Positions 43,619-53,559 are shown, counted from the first letter of the stretch. The stretch: 64,000 nucleotides of DNA from Herpetosiphon giganteus (GCF_016907925.1 NZ_JAFBCZ010000010.1:62001-126000); one strand, 5' to 3'. Translations and numbers: made by a program. The notes: generated from the letters alone by a model not told the origin.

Positions 43619-45094
43619 TTATTGGGCGACAGTCAAGACCAAGGCTTTGGCCAAATCGGTGAAGATGTTTGGGGCAATCCCAACCGCGACAATCCCAATG
43701 ACTGCGACGAGCACGCCCAGCGAGAGCGAAGCCGTGGCATAGGTTGGTTGTGGCTCGGTGGCTTCTGCATCGCGCATCCACATCGTCACAATCACCCGCA
43801 AGTAGAAGAAGGCCGAAACGACGCTGGTAATTACGCCGATAATCGCCAAATAATCAAGGTTGGCATCCCAGGCAGCGCGGAAAATGCCAAACTTGCTGGC
43901 AAAGCCTGCTGTTGGTGGCACGCCTGCCAACGAGAACATAAACACGGTCATCGCCAGTGCCAAGAGTGGGCTACGCTTGCCCAATCCACGCAGATCCTTC
44001 AGTTCAAACACGGGCATGCCGCGATTTTCCAAGGCAATCAGCACGGCAAACGCGCCAAGGTTGGTCAAGGTGTAGGCCAAAAGATAAACCGTGAAGGCGC
44101 TAATGCCTTTTTCGCTGGCAGCTAACACGCCGAGCAACATATAGCCAGCGTGCGCAATCGACGAATAGGCCAACATGCGCTTGAGGTTGCTTTGGGCAAC
44201 TGCCACGATATTGCCATAAACCATGGTTGCCGCTGCAAACAGGCCAAACAGCAATTGCCACTCTGGCTTGAGCGCAGGGAAGGCCACATTCAAGAAGCGC
44301 AACATGGCGGCGAACGCAGCACCTTTGGTCGCAACCGACATATAGGCGGTTACTGGCGTGGGCGCGCCTTCGTACACGTCAGGAGTCCAAGCGTGGAAGG
44401 GGAACATTGAAACCTTAAAGCCCAAGGCAATCAAGACAAAGCCAACCCCAGCCAACAAAATTGGATCATCAAGTGCTTTACCAGTGCTTTGCCAAGTGCT
44501 CAATTCGGTGGCAATTTGGGCTAGATTGGTTTTGCCAGTCATGCCATAAATCAAGGCGATGCCATAGACCAGAAAGCCCGCCGCAAAACCGCCAAGCAAC
44601 AGATATTTAATCGCTGCTTCGCCCGATTTGAATTGTGGCACGGCAAAACCGGTCAGCACATACAGCGCAATCGACAGCGTTTCAACCCCAATAAAGATCG
44701 TTACAAGGTCGGTTGCTTGAACCAAGAACAACATCCCAGAAGTTGCAAACAACACTAAGGGATAAAACTCGCCTTGGTTGAGATTTTGGCGTGGCATGTA
44801 ATCAAAGGCAATCAGCAAGGTCAATGCTGTACCTGCCAGCAAAATCCAATTTACTAACACCCCAAACTTATCAAACACCAACATGTCTGAAAAGCCTGAG
44901 ACAGTTGAGCCATAATCCAGCGCACCAAGCGCCGCAGTCACGCCCAGCCCAATCAGGCTTAGCGTGATCAAAACCCGCCGATCCGAGGTAAACATATCGA
45001 CAATCAAGACCAACATCGCCCAAATCATCAGGAATGCTGGCATGCCTAAGACTGTCCAGTTAATCTCCGGCGTGACAAATGTTAAATCATTCAT
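43619..45094 (-). CDS. nuoN: NADH-quinone oxidoreductase subunit N
   Basis: 491-residue multi-pass membrane subunit of complex I, one of three antiporter-like proton-channel modules. It has the family segment WTPDVYEGAPTPVTAYMSVATK and conserved lysines in membrane helices such as SNLKRMLAYSSIAHAGY. About 14 helices are apparent. It is the last gene of the operon and follows nuoM by 18 bases. Confidence 0.96.
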   Translation of the reverse strand: MNDLTFVTPEINWTVLGMPAFLMIWAMLVLIVDMFTSDRRVLITLSLIGLGVTAALGALDYGSTVSGFSDMLVFDKFGVLVNWILLAGTALTLLIAFDYMPRQNLNQGEFYPLVLFATSGMLFLVQATDLVTIFIGVETLSIALYVLTGFAVPQFKSGEAAIKYLLLGGFAAGFLVYGIALIYGMTGKTNLAQIATELSTWQSTGKALDDPILLAGVGFVLIALGFKVSMFPFHAWTPDVYEGAPTPVTAYMSVATKGAAFAAMLRFLNVAFPALKPEWQLLFGLFAAATMVYGNIVAVAQSNLKRMLAYSSIAHAGYMLLGVLAASEKGISAFTVYLLAYTLTNLGAFAVLIALENRGMPVFELKDLRGLGKRSPLLALAMTVFMFSLAGVPPTAGFASKFGIFRAAWDANLDYLAIIGVITSVVSAFFYLRVIVTMWMRDAEATEPQPTYATASLSLGVLVAVIGIVAVGIAPNIFTDLAKALVLTVAQ

Positions 45095-45112
45095 TCGAAC
45101 TCACGCTCCGTC

Positions 45113-46666
45113 TTATTGGCCAGCAATCAGTGGCGCAGCATTGGCAACGAAGGCTTCAAGCGCCTTGATCGTTGTTTCCATTGGGCGAGTAAAGTATGGC
45201 GAGTAGAGACCAATTACCAACATCAAGATACAGAGTGGCAACAAAATCGCTACTTCGCGGCGAGTCAAATCGCTCAGGTGTGGCGTGCGGCGTTCGCTAA
45301 ATGGCCCCGAAGCAATGCCTTGGAACATTTTGAGCAAATAGACCGCTGCCAAAATCACGCCAACTGCGGCAAACGCGGTAAACGTCCAGCCGATTGGCGA
45401 ATCGAATGCGCCGAGCATAATTAGGAATTCACCAACGAAGCCATTCAAGCCGGGCAAGCCGACAGAGGCCATCGTGGCAAATAATAGGAAGTAGACGAAC
45501 ACAGGCACAACTTTCCACAAACCGCCGTAATCGGCCAATTCGCGAGTGTGGGTGCGTTCGTAAACCATCCCAATCAGCAAGAATAATGCGCCAGTGCTCA
45601 ACCCGTGGTTGATCATTTGCAACACAGCGCCTTGCAAACCAACTTCATTCAGCGCGAAAATCCCCAACACGATAAAGCCCATGTGGCTGACTGATGAATA
45701 AGCCACCAGCTTCTTAATATCGCTTTGAGCATACGAAAGCACTGCGCCATAGATGATCCCAATCACTGCCAGCAAGGCAATGGGGCGTGCCCATTCTTGG
45801 GCAACTTGCGGGAACAACTGCACGCAGAAGCGAATCATGCCGTAGCCACCCATTTTCAGCAGCACCGCCGCCAGAATCACCGAACCAGCAGTTGGTGCTT
45901 CAACGTGGGCATCAGGCAGCCACGTGTGGACAGGCCACAATGGCACTTTGACCGCAAACGCTACGAAGAATGAGAGGAACAGCAATTTCAATTCGGTATC
46001 CGACAAGCCAAATTGATTGATATTGGCCATCAAGGTTTGCACTTGGAAGGCTGTATCGGTTGGCAAGCCTTGTTGCGCCAAATATTTATAATTGAGCAAG
46101 CCCAAGGCAATAATGCCAATCAACATAAACACCGAGGCAGCGAAGGTATACAAGAAGAACTTCACTGTGGCGTAAATGCGGCGCTTGCCACCCCAAATCC
46201 CAATCAAGAAATACATTGGAATCAGGGTGAATTCCCAGAAGATATAGAACAAGAACAGGTCTTGGGCCAGAAACACGCCCAACATGCCCGTTTCTTGCAA
46301 CAGAATCAGCATCAAGAAGTTGTTGGTTTTGTCTTCAACATTCCAGGCACTCCAAATTGCCAAAGGAGTGATGAAGGTTGTCAGCAGCACCAACCACAAA
46401 CTAATACCATCAAGACCCAACTCGTAGCGCACGCCCCAATCCGGAATCCAGCTGAAATATTCGTAGAACTGGAGTCCAGCGGCATCGTGCTTGAAATTGA
46501 ACAAAATTGGCAATGACACGGCGAAAACGAGTGTGCTCCAGCCCAAGGCAAAAATTCGGGCTGCTCCGCGTTGGCCGCGCATAAACGCCAGGATGATCGC
46601 ACCGACGGCAGGTAAAAACACCACCAGCGATAAGATCGTAAAACCTAAGTCGTTTGTATTCGTCAA
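45113..46666 (-). CDS. nuoM: NADH-quinone oxidoreductase subunit M
   Basis: 517-residue antiporter-like membrane subunit of complex I. It has LWPVHTWLPDAHVEAPTAGS, the lysine-containing SDIKKLVAYSSVSHMGF and the conserved glutamate near the N-terminal helices. It begins at a TTG, which is supported by AAGGAG 7 bases upstream. It lies between nuoL and nuoN. Confidence 0.96.
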   Translation of the reverse strand: MTNTNDLGFTILSLVVFLPAVGAIILAFMRGQRGAARIFALGWSTLVFAVSLPILFNFKHDAAGLQFYEYFSWIPDWGVRYELGLDGISLWLVLLTTFITPLAIWSAWNVEDKTNNFLMLILLQETGMLGVFLAQDLFLFYIFWEFTLIPMYFLIGIWGGKRRIYATVKFFLYTFAASVFMLIGIIALGLLNYKYLAQQGLPTDTAFQVQTLMANINQFGLSDTELKLLFLSFFVAFAVKVPLWPVHTWLPDAHVEAPTAGSVILAAVLLKMGGYGMIRFCVQLFPQVAQEWARPIALLAVIGIIYGAVLSYAQSDIKKLVAYSSVSHMGFIVLGIFALNEVGLQGAVLQMINHGLSTGALFLLIGMVYERTHTRELADYGGLWKVVPVFVYFLLFATMASVGLPGLNGFVGEFLIMLGAFDSPIGWTFTAFAAVGVILAAVYLLKMFQGIASGPFSERRTPHLSDLTRREVAILLPLCILMLVIGLYSPYFTRPMETTIKALEAFVANAAPLIAGQ

Positions 46667-46712
46667 GGGTTACTCCTTGTGAAGAAACAAGCCGGAGCCT
46701 GCGCTTCACGTC

Positions 46713-48764
46713 CTAGCGCAACGCAAAGAAGCCAAGCACGATCACCACACCGATCACAAACATCAGTGCATACGAGCGTACATAGCCCGATTGGAACGTT
46801 CGCAAGCCGCGACCCGACAAGCCGACAAGCTCTGCCGTGCCATTAACGATGCCATCAATAATTTTGACATCGAAGAACTTACCAAAGAAGCTGGCCAAAG
46901 CCTTGTAGGGCTTGACTAAAACAGCGTTATACAAGGCATCAAAGCCCCATTTTTCCTCAAGGATGGCGTAGAAATCGCCGCCCCAGTGGTGCAACAGGTC
47001 GCGTTGGTTGGGCTTGATGCGCTTGTGCTTGGCTGCCCAATTATAGAGGTAGAAGCCAGCTGCAAAGGCAAGCAAGCCTAAGATCGTCACAATTGCAGCG
47101 ATATTAAGGTGAAACTTGGCAGCTTCTTCTTCGACGATTGGCTCAAGCCACGTGGTTAATGGATGCCAGCCAGGCACGTTGATCAAACCGCTTGCCAAGG
47201 TCAACAAGGCCAAGCCGATCAACGGGGCAGTCATCCAACGGCTACTCTCGTGAGCGTGAATGTGTTGATCGCGTTGTTCGCCAAAGAAGACCATTGAGAT
47301 TTGGCGACCCATGTAGAACGAGGTTAACACCGCGCCCACAATCAACAATATGCCAACCGTACGATGATCGTGATCGAAGGCATGGCCAATAATTTCGTCT
47401 TTCGACCAGAAACCTGAAATCAACGGGAAGCCAATCAAGCCCATCGTCCCGACAATATAGGTCCAGAAGGTAGTGGGCATTTTCTTGCGTAGCCCGCCCA
47501 TTTTGCGCATATCTTGTTCGTTGCCAAAGCCGTGAATTACCGAGCCAGAGCCAAGGAACAAGAGCGCCTTGAAAATCCCGTGGGTTAGCAGGTGGAACAT
47601 CGCGGCAACGTATGCTCCCATGCCCACAGCCGCCACCATAAAGCCCAATTGCGAAACAGTCGAGAAGGCCAGCACCTTCTTGATGTCGTATTGACCGAGC
47701 GCAATCGAAGCCGCGACCAACGCCGTTGCAACCCCAATAAAGGTTACGGTGCTTTGGACAGATGGCGCTAATTCAAAGATTGGGTGGGTGCGGATCATCA
47801 AGTACACGCCAGCAGTAACCATGGTCGCGGCGTGAATCAAAGCTGAAACTGGGGTTGGGCCAGCCATTGCATCGGGCAACCAGACAAACAGCGGAATTTG
47901 CGCCGATTTCCCAGTTACACCAAGCAACAGCATAAAGGCAATTGCCCCAGCCGCCGTGTATTGCGTGCCCATAAAGAACGTGCTGTATTGTTGCAGCGAG
48001 AAGACCGTGCCTTGATCCAAGACTTCGCGGAAGATCAATGAATGCAAGAAGGTGCCATCGGGCTTACGCGCCAAGGCATAAATTGCAAACATCGCCATCA
48101 ACAAGCCAAAGTCGCCAACGCGGTTGGTCACAAAGGCTTTGACCGAAGCCCATGGTGGGTCGCGTTGTTCAAACCAGAAGCCAATCAGCAAGAACGAACA
48201 CAAGCCCACGCCTTCCCAACCTAAGAACAGCATCACAAAGTTGTTGCCCATCACGAGCATCAACATTGCCACAATAAACAGGTTGAGGTAGACGAAGAAA
48301 CGGGTCGGGCGTTCGTCGTGGCTCATATAGCCAATCGCATAGAGGTGAATCAACGTCCCTACGCCAGTGACCAAGAGCATCATCGTGACTGAAAGTTGGT
48401 CGATCAAAAAGCCGAAGGGGATTTTCAAATCGCCAAAGGCCATCCAGTTCCAATAGGTTACGTCAAACCAACGGTTATTTTCGCCCAACGTGGTTGGGGC
48501 AGGCATGCCCAGCAACTCAACGAGGGTTACCAAGGTCAGCACAAAGCCCAAACCAACCATCAAGCTCGCAATCAAGCCAGAGCGTTTTGAGGTTGGGTTA
48601 TCGCCGTGGCCGTGGTGCGCGTCAGCGTGGCCATGCCCGTGATCATGCCCGTGGTCGTGGTGAGCGTTGGCACGGCTACGCCGCAAATCGTTCAACCCCA
48701 ACAGGGTATTGATCACGACACCGAGCAGTGGCAGCAACGGCACAAGCCAAATTAATTCCGCCAT
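46713..48764 (-). CDS. nuoL: NADH-quinone oxidoreductase subunit L
   Basis: 683-residue antiporter-like subunit of complex I with the long C-terminal amphipathic arm. It shows PLFVWLPDAMAGPTPVSALIHAATMVTAG and the lysine helix QYDIKKVLAFSTVSQLGF. I start at MAELIWLVPLLP behind GGAG. An unusual histidine-rich loop lies at residues 35-55, between the first and second helices, with ten histidines in 19 residues. It is absent from typical NuoL as I know the family. Confidence 0.96.
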   Translation of the reverse strand: MAELIWLVPLLPLLGVVINTLLGLNDLRRSRANAHHDHGHDHGHGHADAHHGHGDNPTSKRSGLIASLMVGLGFVLTLVTLVELLGMPAPTTLGENNRWFDVTYWNWMAFGDLKIPFGFLIDQLSVTMMLLVTGVGTLIHLYAIGYMSHDERPTRFFVYLNLFIVAMLMLVMGNNFVMLFLGWEGVGLCSFLLIGFWFEQRDPPWASVKAFVTNRVGDFGLLMAMFAIYALARKPDGTFLHSLIFREVLDQGTVFSLQQYSTFFMGTQYTAAGAIAFMLLLGVTGKSAQIPLFVWLPDAMAGPTPVSALIHAATMVTAGVYLMIRTHPIFELAPSVQSTVTFIGVATALVAASIALGQYDIKKVLAFSTVSQLGFMVAAVGMGAYVAAMFHLLTHGIFKALLFLGSGSVIHGFGNEQDMRKMGGLRKKMPTTFWTYIVGTMGLIGFPLISGFWSKDEIIGHAFDHDHRTVGILLIVGAVLTSFYMGRQISMVFFGEQRDQHIHAHESSRWMTAPLIGLALLTLASGLINVPGWHPLTTWLEPIVEEEAAKFHLNIAAIVTILGLLAFAAGFYLYNWAAKHKRIKPNQRDLLHHWGGDFYAILEEKWGFDALYNAVLVKPYKALASFFGKFFDVKIIDGIVNGTAELVGLSGRGLRTFQSGYVRSYALMFVIGVVIVLGFFALR

Positions 48765-48806
48765 AAGTTCTCCAGTAGACACTTCGGCAAGGTGCAAGGC
48801 CGTTGC

Positions 48807-49109
48807 CTAGCCCTTGAGCGTATTCACATCATCGATGTTGGTGGTCTTTTTGGCACGGAAAATCGACACCAACAGCGCCAAACCAACTGCGACTTCTGCC
48901 GCAGCGACTGCAATCACAAAAAATGTCATAATTTGGCCATCGCTCTCAGCACGCGCGCGGCTAAACGCAATTAACGCCAAATTGGCCGAATTGAGCATCA
49001 ACTCAACCGACATAAACATGATGATTACGTTACGGCGCACCAAGACCCCAACGACCCCAATCGTAAACAGAATTGCACTCAGCAACACATAAGCATTGGT
49101 TGAAATCAC
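48807..49109 (-). CDS. nuoK: NADH-quinone oxidoreductase subunit K
   Basis: 100-residue, three-helix membrane subunit. It carries the two conserved glutamates ([16 protein letters not shown] and [11 protein letters not shown]) important for proton coupling. It starts with GTG overlapping the nuoJ stop by 4 bases (GTGA). Confidence 0.96.
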   Translation of the reverse strand: MISTNAYVLLSAILFTIGVVGVLVRRNVIIMFMSVELMLNSANLALIAFSRARAESDGQIMTFFVIAVAAAEVAVGLALLVSIFRAKKTTNIDDVNTLKG

Positions 49110-49630
49110 GATTGGCGCTCCTCGCGGGCAACCACCCGCCGACGGGTCAGCACAACTGTCCCGACTACTGCAATCAAGAGCAGAATAGAAATGACTTCAA
49201 AGGGCAAGAGATAGGTGCTGAACAATTTGGCGCTGATCGTGGTTGGTGCGCCAATATTGGTCGCATCAGCAACGGGAGCGTCGATCAGCTTAGTGCCACG
49301 ATAGGCCACATAGCCAATCTCGGCCAATAATGCCACCCCAAGGATGAGGCCAGCCGGCTTTTGCCAACCAATTTTCTCCTCGCCAAGCTCAGCATTTTCA
49401 GCGCCCAAAAGCATGATCACGAACAGGAAGAGCACCATAATCGCGCCAGCATAAACCGTCACTTGAACTGCACCGAGAAACGGCGCGCGCAGCAAAAAAT
49501 ATAAAATGGCGACCGAGCAGAAATTCAAAATCAAAAACAGCGCACTATGCACTGCATTGCTGCTCAGCACCATTGCCAAGGCTGCCCCCACCGCCACAAT
49601 GGCCGTGGTGATAAACAAAAATGTTTCCAT
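49106..49630 (-). CDS. nuoJ: NADH-quinone oxidoreductase subunit J
   Basis: 174-residue membrane subunit with about five helices and the conserved [20 protein letters not shown] segment. I start at the ATG of METFLF behind GGGAG. A GTG two codons earlier would touch the ribosome-binding site. It overlaps nuoK by 4 bases. It is separated from nuoI by about 180 bases of repeat-rich spacer, unusual inside a nuo operon. Confidence 0.95.
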   Translation of the reverse strand: METFLFITTAIVAVGAALAMVLSSNAVHSALFLILNFCSVAILYFLLRAPFLGAVQVTVYAGAIMVLFLFVIMLLGAENAELGEEKIGWQKPAGLILGVALLAEIGYVAYRGTKLIDAPVADATNIGAPTTISAKLFSTYLLPFEVISILLLIAVVGTVVLTRRRVVAREERQS

Positions 49631-49643
49631 GGACACTCCCAGA

Positions 49644-49806
49644 TAAAGGATGAAGGATGAGGGATGAATTCAAACCCCGTTGGCACGCCCTTCACACTTT
49701 GAACCGTTGGCTACCCTAAACTATAAAGTAGAAGCTTGGACGCTGAGGAAGCAAATTTAGCCTCGATTAGCCCATCCTTCATACTTCATCCTTCATACTT
49801 CATACC
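49644..49806. repeat. Heptad repeats between nuoI and nuoJ
   Basis: AAAGGATGAAGGATGAGGGA-type heptads lie near 49644-49670, and CATCCTT/CATACTT heptads near 49770-49806. The middle holds no gene. Confidence 0.75.
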
Positions 49807-49808
49807 TT

Positions 49809-50315
49809 TTATAGGTCTATTTGGGCCGGTGGGTTAAGTTGTTTGCCAGTTTGTTGCAAGACTGGTGGCACTTCGCCGTGGCCTTTATCGACCGGCACCA
49901 ACAACATATCTTGGGTGTAAATCGAGGCGCGGCGATCGTAGAAGGCTAATTCATATTGGTGCTCAAGCACAATTGCGTTGGTTGGGCAGGCATCTTCGCA
50001 ATAGCCACAAAAAATACAACGCAACATATTAATTTCATACACCGCCGCATGACGCTCGCCTGCAGAGCGTGGCTTAGCCGGATCGTTCTGGCCAGGCACA
50101 ACATAAATTGCATCAGCAGGACAAGCAGCAGCACACAGCGAACACCCAATACACCGCTCTAAACCATTAGCAAAACGCTTCAGTTCATGCCGCCCCCGGA
50201 AGCGCTCGCGGACAGGCCGTTTGACCTCAGGATATTCAACGGTCACAGGCTTTTTGAAGAGATATTTCGCCGTGGTTTTGAGACCCTTAAAATAGGCCAT
50301 CGTTCCTTTCAGCAT
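49809..50315 (-). CDS. nuoI: NADH-quinone oxidoreductase subunit I
   Basis: 168-residue peripheral-arm subunit with two 4Fe-4S ferredoxin motifs (CIGCSLCAAACP and CIFCGYCEDACP) that hand electrons toward the quinone site. GGA precedes the ATG; a second Met at residue 6 also has a possible ribosome-binding site. It is the first nuo gene here. No nuoA-H lie upstream, where a repeat island and a CobW gene follow. Confidence 0.95.
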   Translation of the reverse strand: MLKGTMAYFKGLKTTAKYLFKKPVTVEYPEVKRPVRERFRGRHELKRFANGLERCIGCSLCAAACPADAIYVVPGQNDPAKPRSAGERHAAVYEINMLRCIFCGYCEDACPTNAIVLEHQYELAFYDRRASIYTQDMLLVPVDKGHGEVPPVLQQTGKQLNPPAQIDL

Positions 50316-50459
50316 TGGCGATTCCTTTCTCGGTGCGTGACTCCCATGGCGTTCACGCCAAAACCGCCACTGTGCGTCAAGCGGCGGTGCAATGTTTTTC
50401 GAATCGGTGCCGTCGCGGGCGTGTTTATTTTATCACAATCTCTTGATAAGCCAAACAGG

Positions 50460-50806
50460 ATGAGAAAAGGATGAAGGACGAATTATGCGGGAGGAAATTA
50501 AGAACATAGAGCAGAGAACAGAGAACATAGGGCTAAGGATGAATTATGAATTATGCGGGAGGAAAAGAAGAACATAGAGCATAGGATAAGGATGAGGGAT
50601 GAAGGATGAAGGATGAAATACCAAATCAAAGGTCAAAAGTCAAAACTCAAAAGCGCGATCAAAAAAGGCTACTGGCTATCGCGAATGAATTTCATACGAG
50701 AAACCTTCCGATAGCCAAAAGCCTCTAGCCTATCGCCCTTCGTGGCCCTTCGCGCCCTTCGCGGTTTCCGTACTTCGTGGCCCTTCGTGTCCTTCGTGGA
50801 TCAAAA
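50460..50806. repeat. Spacer island of short-period repeats upstream of nuoI
   Basis: The gene-free interval between cobW and nuoI holds AGAACAT/AGAACAG heptads and GGATGAA heptads at 50590-50617. Three YTCAAAA heptads at 50632-50652 are followed by AGCCAAA heptads, and nine-base CCTTCGTGG units end next to the cobW stop. Positions 50316-50459 show nothing I recognise. Confidence 0.85.
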
Positions 50807-50807
50807 C

Positions 50808-52016
50808 CTAGCCAACGATTTCTTGCTCGTTCCAACCTGCAAACGGATCATCGATTTGCCAAAATTTGGCTGGTTGCTGCCATTCTTGATCTGTCAGTAA
50901 ACAAGCATCCAATTGCTGTTGCAACCAAGCCTGATCAAAATCTTGGCCAATAAAGACTAATTCCTGGCGACGATCGCCAACGTGTTCATCCCACAAGGCC
51001 TCAATTTCAGCTCGTTCCTCGGCGGTTTCCGGCCACTCGCTTTGATCGCTATCGGCCCACCATTCGCCAGCAGGCTCGACGCGACAATTTTGACCAGCCT
51101 GCGAGAGCAGGCCAGCAGTTGTTGGCTGCGAAATCACCCAAAAGAAACCTTTGGCCCGAATCACGCCATGCCAATCGCTATTCACAAAGTCCCAAAAGCG
51201 TTGGGCCGAAAATGGTCGGCGTGCCCGATAAACCCAACTGTGAATGCCATATTCCTCAGTTTCGGGCGTGTGCTCACCGCGTAATTCGGCCAGCCAGCCA
51301 GGCGCAGCACTCGCTTGATCAAAATCAAACAAACCAGTATTGAGAATTGCGGCGAGCGGCACATTGCCATGAGTTGCATGCACAATTTGAGCCTGCGGAT
51401 TAAGCGTGCTCAATAATTCGTGCAAATGGGTTAGCTCTTCAGCACGAATCAAATCGGTTTTGTTAATCACCAACACATTGCAAAACTCAACCTGATCGAT
51501 CAACAGATCAACCAAGGTGCGTTCGTCAGCCTCATCAATTGCCAAATCGCGGTCGCGCAAATCGTGAGCAGCATTGAAATCGTGCAAAAAATTAAGTGCA
51601 TCAACTACCGTCACCAGCGTATCGAGTTTGGCAATTTCAGCCAAACTCACCCCCGATTCATCCTCGAAAGTAAAGGTTTCGGCCACAGGCAAGGGTTCGG
51701 AGATTCCTGTTGATTCGATCAGCAGATAATCGAAACGCCCAGCGCGAGCCAATTTACCAACTTCAAGCAGCAAATCTTCACGCAAGGTACAGCAAATACA
51801 ACCATTGCTAAGCTCGACCAATTGTTCTTCAACCCGATTGAGCGCCAGCTCGCCATGGCCCACCAAGCGCGCATCGATATTCACTTCGCTCATATCATTA
51901 ACGATCACGGCCACCCGCAGCCCTTGGCGATTGGCCAAAATATGATTAAGTAAGGTGGTTTTTCCTGCCCCGAGAAAGCCCGAAAGCACAGTTACTGGAA
52001 GCGGCAACTTCGACAT
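50808..52016 (-). CDS. CobW/COG0523 family GTPase, putative zinc metallochaperone
   Basis: 402 residues. Walker [16 protein letters not shown], the metal-binding CxCC motif in [12 protein letters not shown], Walker B-type [14 protein letters not shown], and a C-terminal CobW_C domain. COG0523 proteins deliver zinc or other metals to client enzymes using GTP. I start at [13 protein letters not shown] behind AAGGATTA. A Fur/Zur-like palindrome lies about 25-40 bases upstream, which supports a zinc-starvation role (inference). Confidence 0.93.
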   Translation of the reverse strand: MSKLPLPVTVLSGFLGAGKTTLLNHILANRQGLRVAVIVNDMSEVNIDARLVGHGELALNRVEEQLVELSNGCICCTLREDLLLEVGKLARAGRFDYLLIESTGISEPLPVAETFTFEDESGVSLAEIAKLDTLVTVVDALNFLHDFNAAHDLRDRDLAIDEADERTLVDLLIDQVEFCNVLVINKTDLIRAEELTHLHELLSTLNPQAQIVHATHGNVPLAAILNTGLFDFDQASAAPGWLAELRGEHTPETEEYGIHSWVYRARRPFSAQRFWDFVNSDWHGVIRAKGFFWVISQPTTAGLLSQAGQNCRVEPAGEWWADSDQSEWPETAEERAEIEALWDEHVGDRRQELVFIGQDFDQAWLQQQLDACLLTDQEWQQPAKFWQIDDPFAGWNEQEIVG

Positions 52017-52040
52017 GAAGTATAATCCTTGTTTATTTAT

Positions 52041-52055
52041 TGATACCAAGTATCA
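52041..52055. promoter_or_regulatory. Candidate Zur/Fur-type operator upstream of cobW
   Basis: TGATACCAAGTATCA is a perfect 6-3-6 palindrome with the TGATA...TATCA outline of Fur-family boxes. No regulator gene is in the window. Confidence 0.45.
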
Positions 52056-52088
52056 TTATAATCGATTTTTGAATTCGTCAAGCAACAT

Positions 52089-52117
52089 TTGACAAAACCC
52101 GCCAATTAGGCTATACT
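52089..52117 (+). promoter_or_regulatory. Promoter of the tRNA-Asn pair
   Basis: TTGACA, a 17-base spacer and TATACT, the strongest sigma70 match in the window. It lies 44 bases before the first tRNA. Confidence 0.8.
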
Positions 52118-52160
52118 TCAGCACTGTTGAACGGCAAAATTGCCGAAAGCAAACAAATAA

Positions 52161-52236
52161 TCCCTGATAGCTCAGTTGGTAGAGCAATTGACTGTTAATC
52201 AATGGGTCCTAGGTTCGAGTCCTAGTCAGGGAGCCA
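52161..52236 (+). tRNA. tRNA-Asn (GTT), first copy
   Basis: Complete 76-base cloverleaf with encoded CCA. Acceptor TCCCTGA pairs with TCAGGGA, the anticodon stem is ATTGA/TCAAT with loop CTGTTAA (anticodon GTT), and the T arm is CTAGG/CCTAG around TTCGAGT. Confidence 0.97.
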
Positions 52237-52256
52237 CTTCTTTTGACAATTGATAA

Positions 52257-52332
52257 TCCCTGATAGCTCAGTTGGTAGAGCGGTTGACTGTTAATCAGCA
52301 TGTCCTAGGTTCGAGTCCTAGTCAGGGAGCCA
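52257..52332 (+). tRNA. tRNA-Asn (GTT), second copy
   Basis: 76 bases, 20 bases after the first copy and co-transcribed with it. It differs only in the anticodon stem (GTTGA/TCAGC) and variable loop. The anticodon GTT and the encoded CCA are intact. Confidence 0.97.
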
Positions 52333-52337
52333 CAACC

Positions 52338-52373
52338 ATAAACACCCATCTGAGATTTCAGATGGGTGTTTAT
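52338..52373 (+). terminator. Terminator of the tRNA operon
   Basis: A perfect 16-base stem (ATAAACACCCATCTGA and its complement) with loop GATT; the stem itself ends in a T-rich tail. Confidence 0.9.
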
Positions 52374-52554
52374 CATTTAATAAATCCACGCTTTATCACG
52401 CAATAGCTTCGCCAAATTCATGCCCAACAATCAGCCATCTGACGATTGCGGTACACTATAACCCAGCATTATTCTCAATTATCAAAGACTCTTGGGGTTT
52501 CGCTGACGAGCATTTAATGGGTGAATCGTTAGCTCGGACTAATGAAAGGATACT

Positions 52555-53472
52555 ATGAAGCAGGCTGTTGGAGATTCAGCGGTTTCTTCGCCAAGCCATA
52601 ACCCCGATCCAGCGGCCAATCGCCAACGCTGGTTTGGAATTACGGCCATGATCATCTCGGCAATGGCCTTTGGTTGGCTGGGAGTGTTTGCGCGGCTAGC
52701 CTACGACGATGGCACTGAGCCAATTACGGTCTTATGTTTGCGATTCACTATCGCTGCAATTGTGATGCATGGCATGCTGCGCCTGCGCGGTGAACGGCTC
52801 CCACGGGGCAAGCTGCTAATTGGCTTAATCTTGTTGGGCGGGATTGGTTATGTAGGCCAGTCGCTTGCCTATTTTGTGGCGCTCACCATGGCCTCGGCAG
52901 GCTTGGTTGCCGTATTGCTCTACCTCTATCCTGGACTGGTTACGCTGCTCGCCGTGGTGTTCTTCAAGGAACGCTTGACTACATGGAAACTGCTAGCCTT
53001 GACGCTTGCCTTGGCTGGCACAGCGTTGGCAATCGGCCCGATCGGTGGCGGCAAGCCACTTGGCATCATGCTTGGCATCGCTGCAGCGGTGATCTACGCC
53101 ATCTATATCACAGTGGGCAGCCAAATTACCGCCAGCGCTGGAGCTATTCCCGCATCGACGGTCATTATGAGCGCAGCGGCGGTCGTGTATACAGGCATTA
53201 TGCTGGCTCGCGGCCCAGTCTGGCCAGCAAGTATCAACGGCTGGCTGGCAATTGTCGGTATTGCGCTGGTTGCCACCGTGCTGGCAATTGTGATGTTCTT
53301 TGTTGGGCTTGAACGGATTGGCCCAACCGCCGCCTCAACGATCTCTGCATTGGAGCCGTTGGTTTCGGTTGGCGCAGCGGTTGTTGTGCTCCACGAGCCA
53401 ATTAGCATCTGGCAACTTGGTGGTGGCCTGCTGATTCTGACTGCGGTTGTGTTGTTGGCACGCAATTCGTAG
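52555..53472 (+). CDS. EamA/DMT family transporter
   Basis: 305 residues with about ten membrane helices arranged as two EamA repeats. The ends of the repeats show VVFFKERLTTWKLLALTLALAG and AAVVVLHEPISIWQLGGGLL, both typical. It is probably an exporter of amino acids or metabolites. AAGGA precedes the ATG. It is monocistronic, downstream of the tRNA terminator. Confidence 0.92.
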   Translation: MKQAVGDSAVSSPSHNPDPAANRQRWFGITAMIISAMAFGWLGVFARLAYDDGTEPITVLCLRFTIAAIVMHGMLRLRGERLPRGKLLIGLILLGGIGYVGQSLAYFVALTMASAGLVAVLLYLYPGLVTLLAVVFFKERLTTWKLLALTLALAGTALAIGPIGGGKPLGIMLGIAAAVIYAIYITVGSQITASAGAIPASTVIMSAAAVVYTGIMLARGPVWPASINGWLAIVGIALVATVLAIVMFFVGLERIGPTAASTISALEPLVSVGAAVVVLHEPISIWQLGGGLLILTAVVLLARNS

Positions 53473-53527
53473 ACATATCTGCTGCCTAACTAAAACCAAG
53501 CACCATTATTCGCGCTAGTTTAAACGC

Positions 53528-53559
53528 AGAGCGATCGATAGCGAACCATCGATCGCTCT
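53528..53559. terminator. Bidirectional hairpin between convergent genes
   Basis: A perfect 12-base stem (AGAGCGATCGAT with ATCGATCGCTCT) and 8-base loop, between the transporter and secreted-protein genes. T runs are weak. Confidence 0.6.
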
